Positions 1-6,494 of a stretch of DNA of 7,443 bases are shown piece by piece. This DNA comes from Promethearchaeota archaeon (GTDB taxonomy: Archaea; Asgardarchaeota; Lokiarchaeia; Sigynarchaeales; SOKP01): the NCBI GenBank assembly GCA_016839425.1, contig JAEOUI010000166.1, forward strand, positions 1 through 7,443, given 5' to 3'. The notes beneath the pieces were generated by a model. It worked only from the letters and a program-made list of their open reading frames with translations, ran no database searches and had not been told where the DNA came from. Every line of letters starts with the position of its first letter. Within the stretch, counting starts at the first letter, position 1. A program made the position numbers and the translations under genes.

Positions 1-938
1 ACGAAATATTTACTGAAAATCTAACAAAGATTTATGGAAAATGGCAAAAACAAGTAAAAGCTGTAGATGGGATAAGCTTTGTCTTAGAACCAGGCATTCA
101 CGGATTCTTAGGACCAAATGGAGCTGGAAAATCATCCACGATAAACATGCTAATAGGAGCAATTTCAGTTACTAGCGGAAAAGCAAAAATTAGGAATTTC
201 AAATTAGGCTCGATCAAATCCTTGAGATTAATAGGATATCTCCCGCAAGATCCACCTTTTTATGGAAATATGACGGGACATCAATACTTATTACATATGG
301 CTCGCTTAAATCGCTTGACGAAAGTTGAGGCGTTATCTAAAATCGAAGAATTATTAAAATTTTTCAATCTTCGAGAAGCAAAAGATCGAAAAATTAAAAA
401 ATACTCGGGCGGAATGAAGCAAAAATTAGGGATTGCAGCAGCCATAATTCACGATCCTGAAATTCTCATTTTGGACGAACCTGCTGCCAATTTAGACCCT
501 CTTGGGCGGGCAGATATCATATCAATGATTAAAGAATTATCAACAAAGATGACCGTGTTTGTATCGAGCCATATTTTGTCCGAAATAGAGCAAATGTGCG
601 AGAATGTCATAATAATTAACAAGGGAAAGATTATTCTTTTAGATAAAATAAAGAATATAAAGAAAATGAACTCAATCTCTGCTAATCTCTTTATAATTGA
701 TACAAGCGATAACAGAAAAATGATAGAATTATTAAAAGCAAATGATCTCACGAAGAATGCACACATTAGAGAATCTGACAATAAAATAGTCGTAATACCA
801 AAAGGCAACGATGGGCTTTTCCAAGAAATACTTCCTCAACTAATAATAAAGCATCATTTGAATTTAATTGGATTTTATCAAGAAGAATCTAGCTTGCAGG
901 ATATATTTATAGAACTCATCCAAGGTGATAAATCGTGA
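1..938 (+). CDS. ABC transporter ATP-binding subunit, ABC-2 exporter type (5' partial)
   Basis: This is the nucleotide-binding subunit that would hydrolyse ATP in the cytoplasm to drive the permease encoded next to it. The frame is open from base 3 with no stop, and the first visible residues (EIFTENLTKIYG) are the usual first strand of the fold, so only a few codons are probably missing off the left edge. The ATG at 147 cannot be the start because the Walker A motif GPNGAGKSST lies before it, at 111-140. Then come the Q-loop Gln (246-248), the signature SGGMKQ from 405, Walker B ILILDE (462-479) with a D-loop NLDP, and the H-loop His (570-572). About 100 C-terminal residues follow, ending in the SLQDIFIEL-type tail common in ABC-2 ATPases. 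All catalytic motifs are intact. Its stop overlaps the permease start by four bases, implying translational coupling. The substrate is unknown. Confidence 0.95.
   Translation, partial: EIFTENLTKIYGKWQKQVKAVDGISFVLEPGIHGFLGPNGAGKSSTINMLIGAISVTSGKAKIRNFKLGSIKSLRLIGYLPQDPPFYGNMTGHQYLLHMARLNRLTKVEALSKIEELLKFFNLREAKDRKIKKYSGGMKQKLGIAAAIIHDPEILILDEPAANLDPLGRADIISMIKELSTKMTVFVSSHILSEIEQMCENVIIINKGKIILLDKIKNIKKMNSISANLFIIDTSDNRKMIELLKANDLTKNAHIRESDNKIVVIPKGNDGLFQEILPQLIIKHHLNLIGFYQEESSLQDIFIELIQGDKS
923..929 (+). promoter_or_regulatory. Shine-Dalgarno site of the permease gene
   Basis: AGGTGAT lies five bases before the GTG at 935, inside the last codons of the ATPase gene. It matches the archaeal 16S rRNA 3' end (complement GGAGGTGATC) and fixes GTG 935 as the start. 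It supports translation of an internal operon gene. Confidence 0.8.
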
Positions 939-1912
939 GAGAAAAAACACTACAACATCAAAATTTAACTTTATCAAGGAGATTTAAAACAAGCCCCATA
1001 CTTGAAATAGCGCGAAAGACATTCTTACACGACATATGTAAGACTAAAAGGTTTTTAATAACCTTATTCTTGATGATTTTAGTCCCTTTTTTTGGAATTT
1101 TAATAGTGGATAAAAATCTTTTTCCAGACTTACCCTCACTTACCAGTCTCATAGGTTTAATTGTTCTTATTTATACTTACGGATTAGTTTTCCCGATCAT
1201 CATCGTCGTATCAGGAGCACCGTTAATATCCGATGAACTAGACAAAGGAACTATGGTAACGCTTGTAAGTAAACCCATTCGAAGAGAAGGAATATATTTG
1301 GGAAAATATCTTGCACTAATTGCTTATGGTACATTGTTAAGCTTCACAACGATGTATATCCTTTCTTTCACTGGTTTTCTCAAATATCAATTTTTTGATA
1401 GTTTTGCTTTTTTCTGGATACATTTCTCTTATTCCTTCATTGTCTTATTGTGTTTTGGAGGGATGTCTATTGGAATATCGGTTTTTTTTTCAAAGTCTAG
1501 AAATGCGATAATGGTGCCCCTTGTGATCGTCATATTTTCCTTTTTAATTGGATTGATCATCAAGCAAATGATAATGTGGAACACTACAGCAGAAGGAGAT
1601 TCGTTTTACGAGGATTTCCAACTCTATCATTTTGACATTTCCTACCACATGGCAAATACATACTTGTGGATCGTAAATCAAGCCGTGCCAACGGCTTCAG
1701 ACGAGTGGGGCTTGTTCTTACTCATGTTTGGGGTTTATAAAACAATACACCCTTTTAATTGTACAAATGCGGGATGCTATAGAGCACCTCGACCGGTGTA
1801 TTCGGGATTTTATCCTCCCATCTTGTCGGCTATTTTAATGATCTTATTAGGCACGATAATCTTGCTTTTAGGATTGGTTTATTTAAAAAAAAGAGACATA
1901 TCTTCAATGTAA
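935..1912 (+). CDS. ABC-2 type transporter permease
   Basis: This is the membrane subunit that pairs with the ATPase upstream. It starts with GTG, which shares GTGA with the ATPase stop, and has its own SD. The 325-residue product has about six hydrophobic segments, near residues 39-58, 69-94, 121-147, 155-183, 190-210 and 295-317. Between segments 2 and 3 is the typical ABC-2 cytoplasmic stretch, LISDELDKGTMVTLVSKPI (97-115) followed by basic residues and GKYLA; it couples the helices to the ATPase. A long loop (about 211-294) between segments 5 and 6 is probably outside the cell and carries two close cysteines, C276 and C281. The C-terminus is short and basic (KKR). The length is normal for a half-size ABC-2 permease, so a working transporter would need a dimer or a partner permease. 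The family exports drugs, lipids, polysaccharides or peptides; nothing here picks one. Confidence 0.93.
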   Translation: MREKTLQHQNLTLSRRFKTSPILEIARKTFLHDICKTKRFLITLFLMILVPFFGILIVDKNLFPDLPSLTSLIGLIVLIYTYGLVFPIIIVVSGAPLISDELDKGTMVTLVSKPIRREGIYLGKYLALIAYGTLLSFTTMYILSFTGFLKYQFFDSFAFFWIHFSYSFIVLLCFGGMSIGISVFFSKSRNAIMVPLVIVIFSFLIGLIIKQMIMWNTTAEGDSFYEDFQLYHFDISYHMANTYLWIVNQAVPTASDEWGLFLLMFGVYKTIHPFNCTNAGCYRAPRPVYSGFYPPILSAILMILLGTIILLLGLVYLKKRDISSM

Positions 1913-1920
1913 AATCTAAC

Positions 1921-1927
1921 GAGGTGA
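1921..1927 (+). promoter_or_regulatory. Shine-Dalgarno site pointing to an ACG codon
   Basis: GAGGTGA is a seven-base match to the anti-SD complement and lies seven bases before ACG at 1935. No ATG, GTG or TTG in the reading frame of the next gene occurs at a usable distance; the first TTG (1965) is 37 bases downstream. The site therefore decides the start of the surface protein gene. Confidence 0.75.
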
Positions 1928-1934
1928 ATAAAAA

Positions 1935-2747
1935 ACGAAAATCTCTAAATTAATTATTACCTGTTTGCTTGGAATGCTTTTTTTTACCCCCTTAATTGCT
2001 AAAAATGGAAATTGTACCTACCAAATTGGAGAGCAGAAACTCTCAATATCCCCTGGATCCTATATAGAATGGAATATTACCTATTCTCATAATTACAAAA
2101 TTTATTATCAAGTTAATTATGGTTCATCTACTTACGAATATAAATACGCTGCTGAAAATGATATAATTAGGTTTACATTTATTGAAGAAGGGTATTTCAA
2201 CGATTATTATTCTGAAACGGAAGATTATCCCTGCCTCGTTGCAAGACTAGATTATTATTTTTCTTCTACTAACGAGTGGACAAAGATCATGTCTCCAGCA
2301 ACATGGTTAGTATACAATCCAAATGATGGATCTTATTTTAGTCCATTTCATTGGGGGGACTTTTGGGAAAAATATTTGTTATTCGCATTACCCCCGATGG
2401 TGAATTTGGCTTTACTTGTTCAATCCATTTACTTATATAATCCTAATAGTTTTTCCGATTCTTACGATAATTATTATGTAACTACTAATTCGGTCAATTT
2501 AACTAATAATGAGGGCTCATACAACTACATGGATTTAAGGGCCGACGGAATTGTAAATAAATGGGAATATAAGAACAACTGGAGCGAAGAGCAAATATCC
2601 ACCTTTTATCTTGGTCAAGGAAATCTCCAAGATTCCAGCGAAAGCATTCCAATTAGCACGGAAGTTTTTATTAGTGCGGTCATATGCGTAATTTGTGTAG
2701 TGATTATTGTCAATAAAAAGCGCTTGGTTATATATAAGCCTCAATAA
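1935..2747 (+). CDS. Secreted, C-terminally membrane-anchored surface protein of the ABC operon (unknown function)
   Basis: I do not recognise the family. The start is set at ACG 1935: the in-frame stop at 1929-1931 limits the frame, the SD at 1921-1927 is well spaced for it, and the residues gained complete a classic signal peptide (K2, K5, hydrophobic core 6-21, likely cleavage after A22). Starting at TTG 1965 would give 260 residues and remove the basic end of that peptide. The 270-residue product has a Tyr/Asn/Ser-rich ectodomain with four N-glycosylation sequons (N26, N47, N188, N215), two cysteines (C27, C100) that could pair, and a more hydrophobic stretch at about 146-168. A single helix at about 243-259 is followed by NKKR, so the bulk should face outside. 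It sits 22 bases after the permease stop, so it is probably co-transcribed and may be an accessory of the transporter; that role is inferred from position only. ACG may instead be a T-to-C variant or error in an ATG. Confidence 0.8.
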   Translation, partial: TKISKLIITCLLGMLFFTPLIAKNGNCTYQIGEQKLSISPGSYIEWNITYSHNYKIYYQVNYGSSTYEYKYAAENDIIRFTFIEEGYFNDYYSETEDYPCLVARLDYYFSSTNEWTKIMSPATWLVYNPNDGSYFSPFHWGDFWEKYLLFALPPMVNLALLVQSIYLYNPNSFSDSYDNYYVTTNSVNLTNNEGSYNYMDLRADGIVNKWEYKNNWSEEQISTFYLGQGNLQDSSESIPISTEVFISAVICVICVVIIVNKKRLVIYKPQ

Positions 2748-2762
2748 AAAATTTTATCTATA

Positions 2763-2784
2763 TTTTTTTTTCTATTTTATTTTT
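2763..2784 (+). terminator. T-rich terminator of the ABC operon
   Basis: A run of nine T (2763-2771) followed by T4 and T5 tracts begins 15 bases after the surface protein stop. Archaeal RNA polymerase terminates at such U-rich tracts without needing a hairpin. The position at the end of the cassette, facing the convergent psmA gene, fits. Confidence 0.6.
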
Positions 2785-2850
2785 AATTCAGTTGAAAATG
2801 CATTACTAAATATGATTTTAAAAAATGAGCTATAAGAGAAAAAGAATCTT

Positions 2851-3570
2851 TTATTTTAAGGCGTTCAAAAATCCCCCAATTTCTTCCTTGGAGCAAATTT
2901 TGAATTGTTTATCTTCTGATTTAATATAACCAAGTCTGAGGGTGTCTTTAGTAATCTCGTCGTCAACAGACTCTTTCAAGGCGTTTAACGCTAAATTAAT
3001 GAGTTCATCGAATGTAAAGTCTGGTTTGTAATTACTCGTGATATATTCGCGGGCAGTGGTTTCTCCGCTTCCAATGGCATACCCCTTAAATGACCTGTAA
3101 ATACCACTCGGGCTGGTAGTATAGATTTGCGTTCCAGTTGCATCGATTCCTATGAAAAAGAGAGCACACCCAAACGGTCTAATACCGCCATATTGAGTAT
3201 ACATCTGTTTCATATCGGCTATTGTTTTTACTAGCATTCCAAGACGGACGGGTTCGTCGTATGTTAATCTAAAAGATTGTGCTTGAACCCGAGCGTAATT
3301 AATGAGCATTCTTGAATCCGCGTGCAAGCCTGAAATTGCAACTCCAATGTGTTGATCTACTTGAAAAATCTTATCAATGGCATCTGCGTCCATGAGAGTT
3401 GATGGGACCTTAATTTGTGCTGCGATACATACATCCGTATTAGATTTAACCGCAACAGCTAGCGTACCCCTCCTAACTGCCTCTAAGGCGTATTCAACTT
3501 GATATAATCTCCCTTCAGGGCTGAAAACCGTGAGAGCTCGGTCGTAAGCCCTTCCTCCTGCACCAAACAT
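2851..3570 (-). CDS. psmA: 20S proteasome alpha subunit
   Basis: Seven copies form each outer ring of the cytoplasmic 20S proteasome; the ring gates entry to the proteolytic beta rings and docks the ATPase cap. The 239-residue product is full length for archaeal PsmA. The signature YDRALTVFSPEGRLYQVEYA spans residues 9-28, with the gate motif YDR at 9-11. K67 aligns with the lysine (K66 in Thermoplasma) that receives the C-terminal HbYX tail of the cap. YTQYGGIRPFG (124-134) and GSG (167-169) are also conserved. Alpha subunits are not processed and lack the catalytic Thr, as here. ATG 3570 is the only usable start, since an in-frame stop lies 12 bases before it. No SD is visible, which suggests leaderless or weak-SD initiation. 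It is followed by an opposite-strand operon and not by the SBDS/exosome genes often found after psmA. The GTPase gene lies 109 bases upstream in the same direction. Confidence 0.97.
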   Translation of the reverse strand: MFGAGGRAYDRALTVFSPEGRLYQVEYALEAVRRGTLAVAVKSNTDVCIAAQIKVPSTLMDADAIDKIFQVDQHIGVAISGLHADSRMLINYARVQAQSFRLTYDEPVRLGMLVKTIADMKQMYTQYGGIRPFGCALFFIGIDATGTQIYTTSPSGIYRSFKGYAIGSGETTAREYITSNYKPDFTFDELINLALNALKESVDDEITKDTLRLGYIKSEDKQFKICSKEEIGGFLNALK

Positions 3571-3679
3571 GATGATCGTGAATTATTATTTTAATTTTCT
3601 ATTGAATTGATTACGATATTATCTATCTAAATCAATAACAGAATTTTAATTTAATTAATTTTTTTTATAAAAGTTGAAG
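3571..3679 (-). promoter_or_regulatory. AT-rich spacer before psmA, possible promoter
   Basis: The 109 bases between the GTPase stop and the psmA start are nearly all A/T on both strands. On the - strand there is a TTAAAATA stretch about 18-26 bases before the ATG and a TTTATAAAA stretch close to the GTPase stop. Either could be a TATA box, but in such AT-rich DNA neither stands out. No SD is present. A separate psmA promoter is more likely than pure read-through, but this is inference. Confidence 0.3.
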
Positions 3680-4228
3680 TTATATTTTTCCAGAACTTTT
3701 TAAAATAGAGATTGTTAAGTCCTTAAAAATGTTTCCAATCATGATGTCTTGTTTTGCGCTTGCTTCGAGGTATGTTATCGCCCCCAGCTCGTTCTTGTAA
3801 GACTCTCCGTCTTGTGAGCTAACTTCTCTCGTCTCTTCGTTAGTTATATCCAGCTTGTTTCCCACTAAGATGTAAGGCTTGCCAGGTCCAATAACTTTTT
3901 CTACTTCGTTTTTCCAGCCCGTTAAATTCGCAAAAGAACTACGCCTTGTTAGATCAAAGACGAATACAACCCCACCGCTTCCTCGATAAAAAGGAGGTCG
4001 TACGAACGAAAAGTGTTTTTGTCCTGCTAAATCCCATAATTGTAATTTCACGGTAATGTTAGGATATTCGGGCAACTCTACGGTCTTTGTAGAGAAATTA
4101 GATCCAATAGTCATGATATAATTTTCCTTAAATGTGTTCTCGCAGAACCTGAGAACCATAGAGGTCTTTCCTACACCGCCGTCGCCTACAACGCATACCT
4201 TGTAGATGAAACTCTTGTTATCAGACAT
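3680..4228 (-). CDS. Ras-superfamily (Rab/Ras-like) small GTPase
   Basis: A molecular switch that binds GTP and cycles to GDP; expanded families of these are a hallmark of Asgard archaea. The 182-residue protein is a single G-domain with every motif: G1 GDGGVGKT (15-22, with K21 and T22), switch I with T40 in MTIGSNF, G3 WDLAGQ (65-70), G4 NKLD (124-127) and G5 SAK (157-159). Q70, the counterpart of catalytic Ras Q61, is kept, so GTP hydrolysis is expected. The WDLAGQ motif and the FYRGSGGVVFVFDLT stretch are Rab-like. The C-terminus (SSGKI) has no cysteine, so lipid anchoring by prenylation as in eukaryotic Rabs is not possible; it is probably cytosolic or held by a partner. No longin or roadblock partner is in view. 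ATG 4228 has no SD. It may share a transcript with psmA, but a functional link is not shown. Confidence 0.95.
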   Translation of the reverse strand: MSDNKSFIYKVCVVGDGGVGKTSMVLRFCENTFKENYIMTIGSNFSTKTVELPEYPNITVKLQLWDLAGQKHFSFVRPPFYRGSGGVVFVFDLTRRSSFANLTGWKNEVEKVIGPGKPYILVGNKLDITNEETREVSSQDGESYKNELGAITYLEASAKQDIMIGNIFKDLTISILKSSGKI

Positions 4229-4437
4229 AATTCAAAGTTTGCAATTTATATTTACTATTGATGACAATAAATCAATATTGTAACTATTGCTTAAAAAATT
4301 TTTATTTTATTTACAACAAGATATTAATCCTACTATTTTAATATATTTTTTTTGTGCTGAAATGAAAAACATTTTAATAATAAAACCGCGATTAGTTAGT
4401 AAATTAAATTCGTGAGAATAGATATAGGGTAATAATA
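4229..4437. promoter_or_regulatory. Divergent promoter region between the GTPase and the small basic protein
   Basis: Very AT-rich spacer between two genes pointing away from each other, so it must hold both promoters. Towards the GTPase, AAATATAAA lies 17-25 bases before its ATG, near the distance expected of a TATA box for a leaderless transcript. Towards the + strand gene, TTTAATATATTTTTT (about 4336-4350) and AAATTAAAT (about 4400-4408) are TATA-like, and AGGGTAAT a few bases before ATG 4438 is at best a weak SD. A 17-codon mini-frame (4362-4415) lies in the leader. None of these is distinct enough to call firmly. Confidence 0.4.
4256..4289. repeat. Cluster of five TATTG/CAATA elements, possible operator
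   Basis: Within 34 bases the pentamer TATTG or its complement CAATA occurs five times: 4256-4260, 4265-4269, 4273-4277, 4276-4280 and 4285-4289. It includes an inverted pair TATTG-ATGA-CAATA (4256-4269), a perfect palindrome CAATATTG (4273-4280), and a direct repeat ACTATTG (4254-4260 and 4283-4289) spaced 29 bases apart. The cluster lies 28 to 61 bases upstream of the GTPase ATG, partly over the probable core promoter, where a regulator could act. Chance clustering in AT-rich DNA remains possible. Confidence 0.4.
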
Positions 4438-4722
4438 ATGGATAAAGTAATTGACAAGCTTTCTCCAGAACTTCAAGAAAAAATTGGAAAAAGTGTGGAA
4501 AAAGTGTTTTCGAAAATGCTCGAAAAAGCTTCGAAAGGAGAATCGGTAGAAGGGTTAATTAAAGCCTTACTTGTAGAAAAAGTAATGAATATAATTGCTT
4601 CTTTAATCAAACGAACTGTGATTAAAAAATTAGCTAAAAGAGCAACAAAAAAAGCAGTGGATAACATGTGGGAGAGAAGGAAAGACGAAATACTTTCAAA
4701 AATAAAAATAAATATTCCTTAA
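4438..4722 (+). CDS. Small basic helical protein of unknown function
   Basis: I do not recognise this 94-residue protein. It has 23 Lys/Arg against 13 Asp/Glu, no cysteine, and one proline before the last residue (P10). Nearly all of it is predicted by eye to be helix: residues 10-33 form an amphipathic, coiled-coil-like stretch; 39-67 are more hydrophobic with interspersed Lys (LIKALLVEKVMNIIASLIKR); 62-92 are strongly basic. A membrane-surface or nucleic-acid-binding role would suit this composition but is a guess. ATG 4438 has only a weak SD-like AGGGT before it. It is divergent from the GTPase and ends tail to tail with the ligase on the other strand; both stop codons share TTAA at 4719-4722. 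The smooth amphipathic pattern and position in an otherwise empty slot support it as a real gene, better than the antisense frame at 4473-4667. Confidence 0.7.
   Translation: MDKVIDKLSPELQEKIGKSVEKVFSKMLEKASKGESVEGLIKALLVEKVMNIIASLIKRTVIKKLAKRATKKAVDNMWERRKDEILSKIKINIP
4698..4708 (-). terminator. T-rich tract after the - strand ligase gene
   Basis: Read on the - strand this is TTTTTATTTTT, beginning 11 bases after the ligase stop and lying inside the 3' end of the + strand small gene. A similar T6 run for the + strand gene lies at 4740-4745, inside the ligase. The two genes would thus terminate within each other. This is a plausible archaeal U-tract terminator without other support. Confidence 0.4.
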
Positions 4723-6437
4723 TTATCATTTCTTAATTGTTTTTTATCCACATTACCTTCTGCAGTCAAGGGTAGATCATCAATAAATTCTATGATTTTT
4801 GGTACCTCATAAGGGGAGCATCGCTTGCGAGCGAACTCAACTATTTCTTCTTTGAGTGATTCCTTACTTTTCGTTTTCTGATAATCACCATCAATTTTTA
4901 TAAACGCCTTTACGATCTCGGAACCTGGCCGTTTTGGATTAGGAATTCCAATTATTGCGATATTATCGATTGCGGGATGTCTATAAATGGTTTCTTCGAC
5001 TTTTTTTGAAAATACTTTATACCCCGATACTATTATCATATCCTTACTTCGATCTACTATCTTGAGATATCCCTCCTCATCCATTATAGCAATATCACCC
5101 GTGTGAAAAAAGCCCTCCTCGTCAATAGCATTCTTTGTTTCTTCAGGCTTGTTGTAATATCCAAGCATTACTTGGGGCCCTCTGACTAAAATTTCTCCTG
5201 GTATCCCTAAGGGCACTTCTTTGTTGGAGTGGATATCCACGATTTTTATTTCGGTGTTCATTATGGGCAAACCAATCGATCCGGGCTTTTTTTTTCCTCT
5301 ATAAGGATTTATAGTTATCACTGGAGAGGTTTCTGTCATCCCATATAATTCTAAAAGTTTTCCTTTTCCAATCACTTTTTCTAAATCGTCGTAGATTTCG
5401 AGCGGGAAAGGAGCAGCTGATGTGAAGCAATATTTTAAATTCGAAAAGTCAATCGTTTTGAATTTGTCGTTATTAAGCAAGAGTTGGTAAAGAACTGGAA
5501 CATTAGTTATAATAGAGGGCTTGTTTGTCTTTAGAGCATCAACAATATAATCAATATCACGAGGATCAGGAATAAGTATTTGTTTCTGAGCGTTAAACAA
5601 GCAATTAAAGCAGAAGGATAATCCCGCTATGTGGAAAAAAGGAAAGCCAGTACACGCAACATCCTCTCCTTTTTTCAAGCCGAACCACTCGTTTAAAATC
5701 ACGAGGTTTGAAAGAATATTTGAATGAGTAAGCATTGCCCCTTTTGGAGGACCCGTCGTACCTCCGGTATATTGAATACAAGCAACATCGGAAGCGTCAT
5801 GTTCCACATTTATATTCGTTGTGGGATAATTTTTTAAGATATCTTCGTGAAAGTCCAAAAGTCCTTTCCGGAGGAGTGGTTTTATTTGTCTTGTAGCAGC
5901 AGTGCTTTTAATTGAGTTCGAATCGCTTTTATATTTCGATTTGAACGCGTCAAAATCGCTAATGATAACAATTTTTAGTTGGGGTAGAGTAGAAATTATC
6001 TTCTCAACTCGGTTGATAAAATAATTATTAAGCGTGACAAGTGCTACCTTTTTCCCTGCCTCGAGAATATCGCTAAGTTGATATTGAATCTGAACATCTC
6101 TAGAGAGAATACTTACACCAGAAATGATACAACCTGCTTTTAAAGTACCAATTAAGGCTATTATATATTCGATATTATTTGGTAAATGAATTGCGACCAC
6201 ATCGCCCGCGATTAATCCATTATCAAGTAGAGCGTGAGCGAATTGATTTGAATAAGCGTTTAAATCCTTAAAAGTAATTTCTATTCCTAAAAAATCTAAA
6301 GCTATCTTATTAGAAAAATCGTCAAGGGTCTTTTGAATTGCATTCGCAATCGAACCTAACGATTCCCATCTTTTAGGATCCAAGTCTTCAAGACCTTCAT
6401 CCCAATACTGCTTCCAAAATCGATCGTCAAGCGACAT
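4719..6437 (-). CDS. AMP-dependent synthetase/ligase, long-chain acyl-CoA synthetase-like
   Basis: Members of this family activate a carboxylic acid with ATP to an acyl-adenylate and pass it to CoA. The 572-residue product has normal length for a FadD-like acyl-CoA ligase and begins with the usual FWKQYWDEG-type N-terminus. Motifs in order: A3 phosphate loop YTGGTTGPPKG (223-233), FFHIAG (267-272), A5 LYGMTET (364-370), A7 HTGD (445-448), hinge VDR (461-463), and A8 with SKDMIIVSGYKVFSKKVEE (464-482). The A10 region reads LPLTAEGNVDKKQLR; the residue after Gly, normally the catalytic lysine (GK), is N562 (codon AAT, 4752-4754). That lysine is needed for the adenylation step, so activity may be reduced or lysine 565/566 may substitute. 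The likely substrate is a fatty or aryl acid; I cannot narrow it. ATG 6437 has no SD. A second, related gene lies 154 bases upstream on the same strand. Confidence 0.93.
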   Translation of the reverse strand: MSLDDRFWKQYWDEGLEDLDPKRWESLGSIANAIQKTLDDFSNKIALDFLGIEITFKDLNAYSNQFAHALLDNGLIAGDVVAIHLPNNIEYIIALIGTLKAGCIISGVSILSRDVQIQYQLSDILEAGKKVALVTLNNYFINRVEKIISTLPQLKIVIISDFDAFKSKYKSDSNSIKSTAATRQIKPLLRKGLLDFHEDILKNYPTTNINVEHDASDVACIQYTGGTTGPPKGAMLTHSNILSNLVILNEWFGLKKGEDVACTGFPFFHIAGLSFCFNCLFNAQKQILIPDPRDIDYIVDALKTNKPSIITNVPVLYQLLLNNDKFKTIDFSNLKYCFTSAAPFPLEIYDDLEKVIGKGKLLELYGMTETSPVITINPYRGKKKPGSIGLPIMNTEIKIVDIHSNKEVPLGIPGEILVRGPQVMLGYYNKPEETKNAIDEEGFFHTGDIAIMDEEGYLKIVDRSKDMIIVSGYKVFSKKVEETIYRHPAIDNIAIIGIPNPKRPGSEIVKAFIKIDGDYQKTKSKESLKEEIVEFARKRCSPYEVPKIIEFIDDLPLTAEGNVDKKQLRNDN

Positions 6438-6494
6438 TTGGACTAATAATGTACGATTTAATCTCTATTTCTTTAACCAAAGAATATATAATTA

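Noticed and set aside
147..149. ATG 147 as the start of the ATPase gene
   Set aside because: It would remove the Walker A motif at 111-140; the frame is open to the left edge.
449..808. 119-residue open frame on the - strand
   Set aside because: Lies wholly inside the ATPase gene, antisense to its conserved motifs, and resembles no protein; it is a mirror of that gene.
958..1152. 64-residue open frame on the - strand
   Set aside because: Antisense to the permease N-terminus with no start signal of its own.
1482..1490. Run of nine T in the permease gene (also eight T at 1978-1985 and nine T at 5287-5295) as frameshift or slippage sites
   Set aside because: The frames before and after each run are continuous and encode expected family residues or a continuous signal peptide, so no frameshift is needed.
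2535..2744. 69-residue open frame on the - strand
   Set aside because: Antisense to the surface protein C-terminus; no SD and no sensible composition.
2785..2850. Hairpin terminator for psmA
   Set aside because: Only short T5 runs on the - strand and no convincing inverted repeat; too weak to list.
4362..4415. 17-codon mini-frame before the small basic protein gene, as a regulatory leader peptide
   Set aside because: It has no SD and no codon pattern typical of attenuation; a frame this short is expected by chance.
4473..4667. 64-residue hydrophobic open frame on the - strand
   Set aside because: Its hydrophobicity is the antisense image of the Lys-rich + strand gene (AAA/AAG codons read as TTT/CTT). 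The + frame has the better position and pattern.
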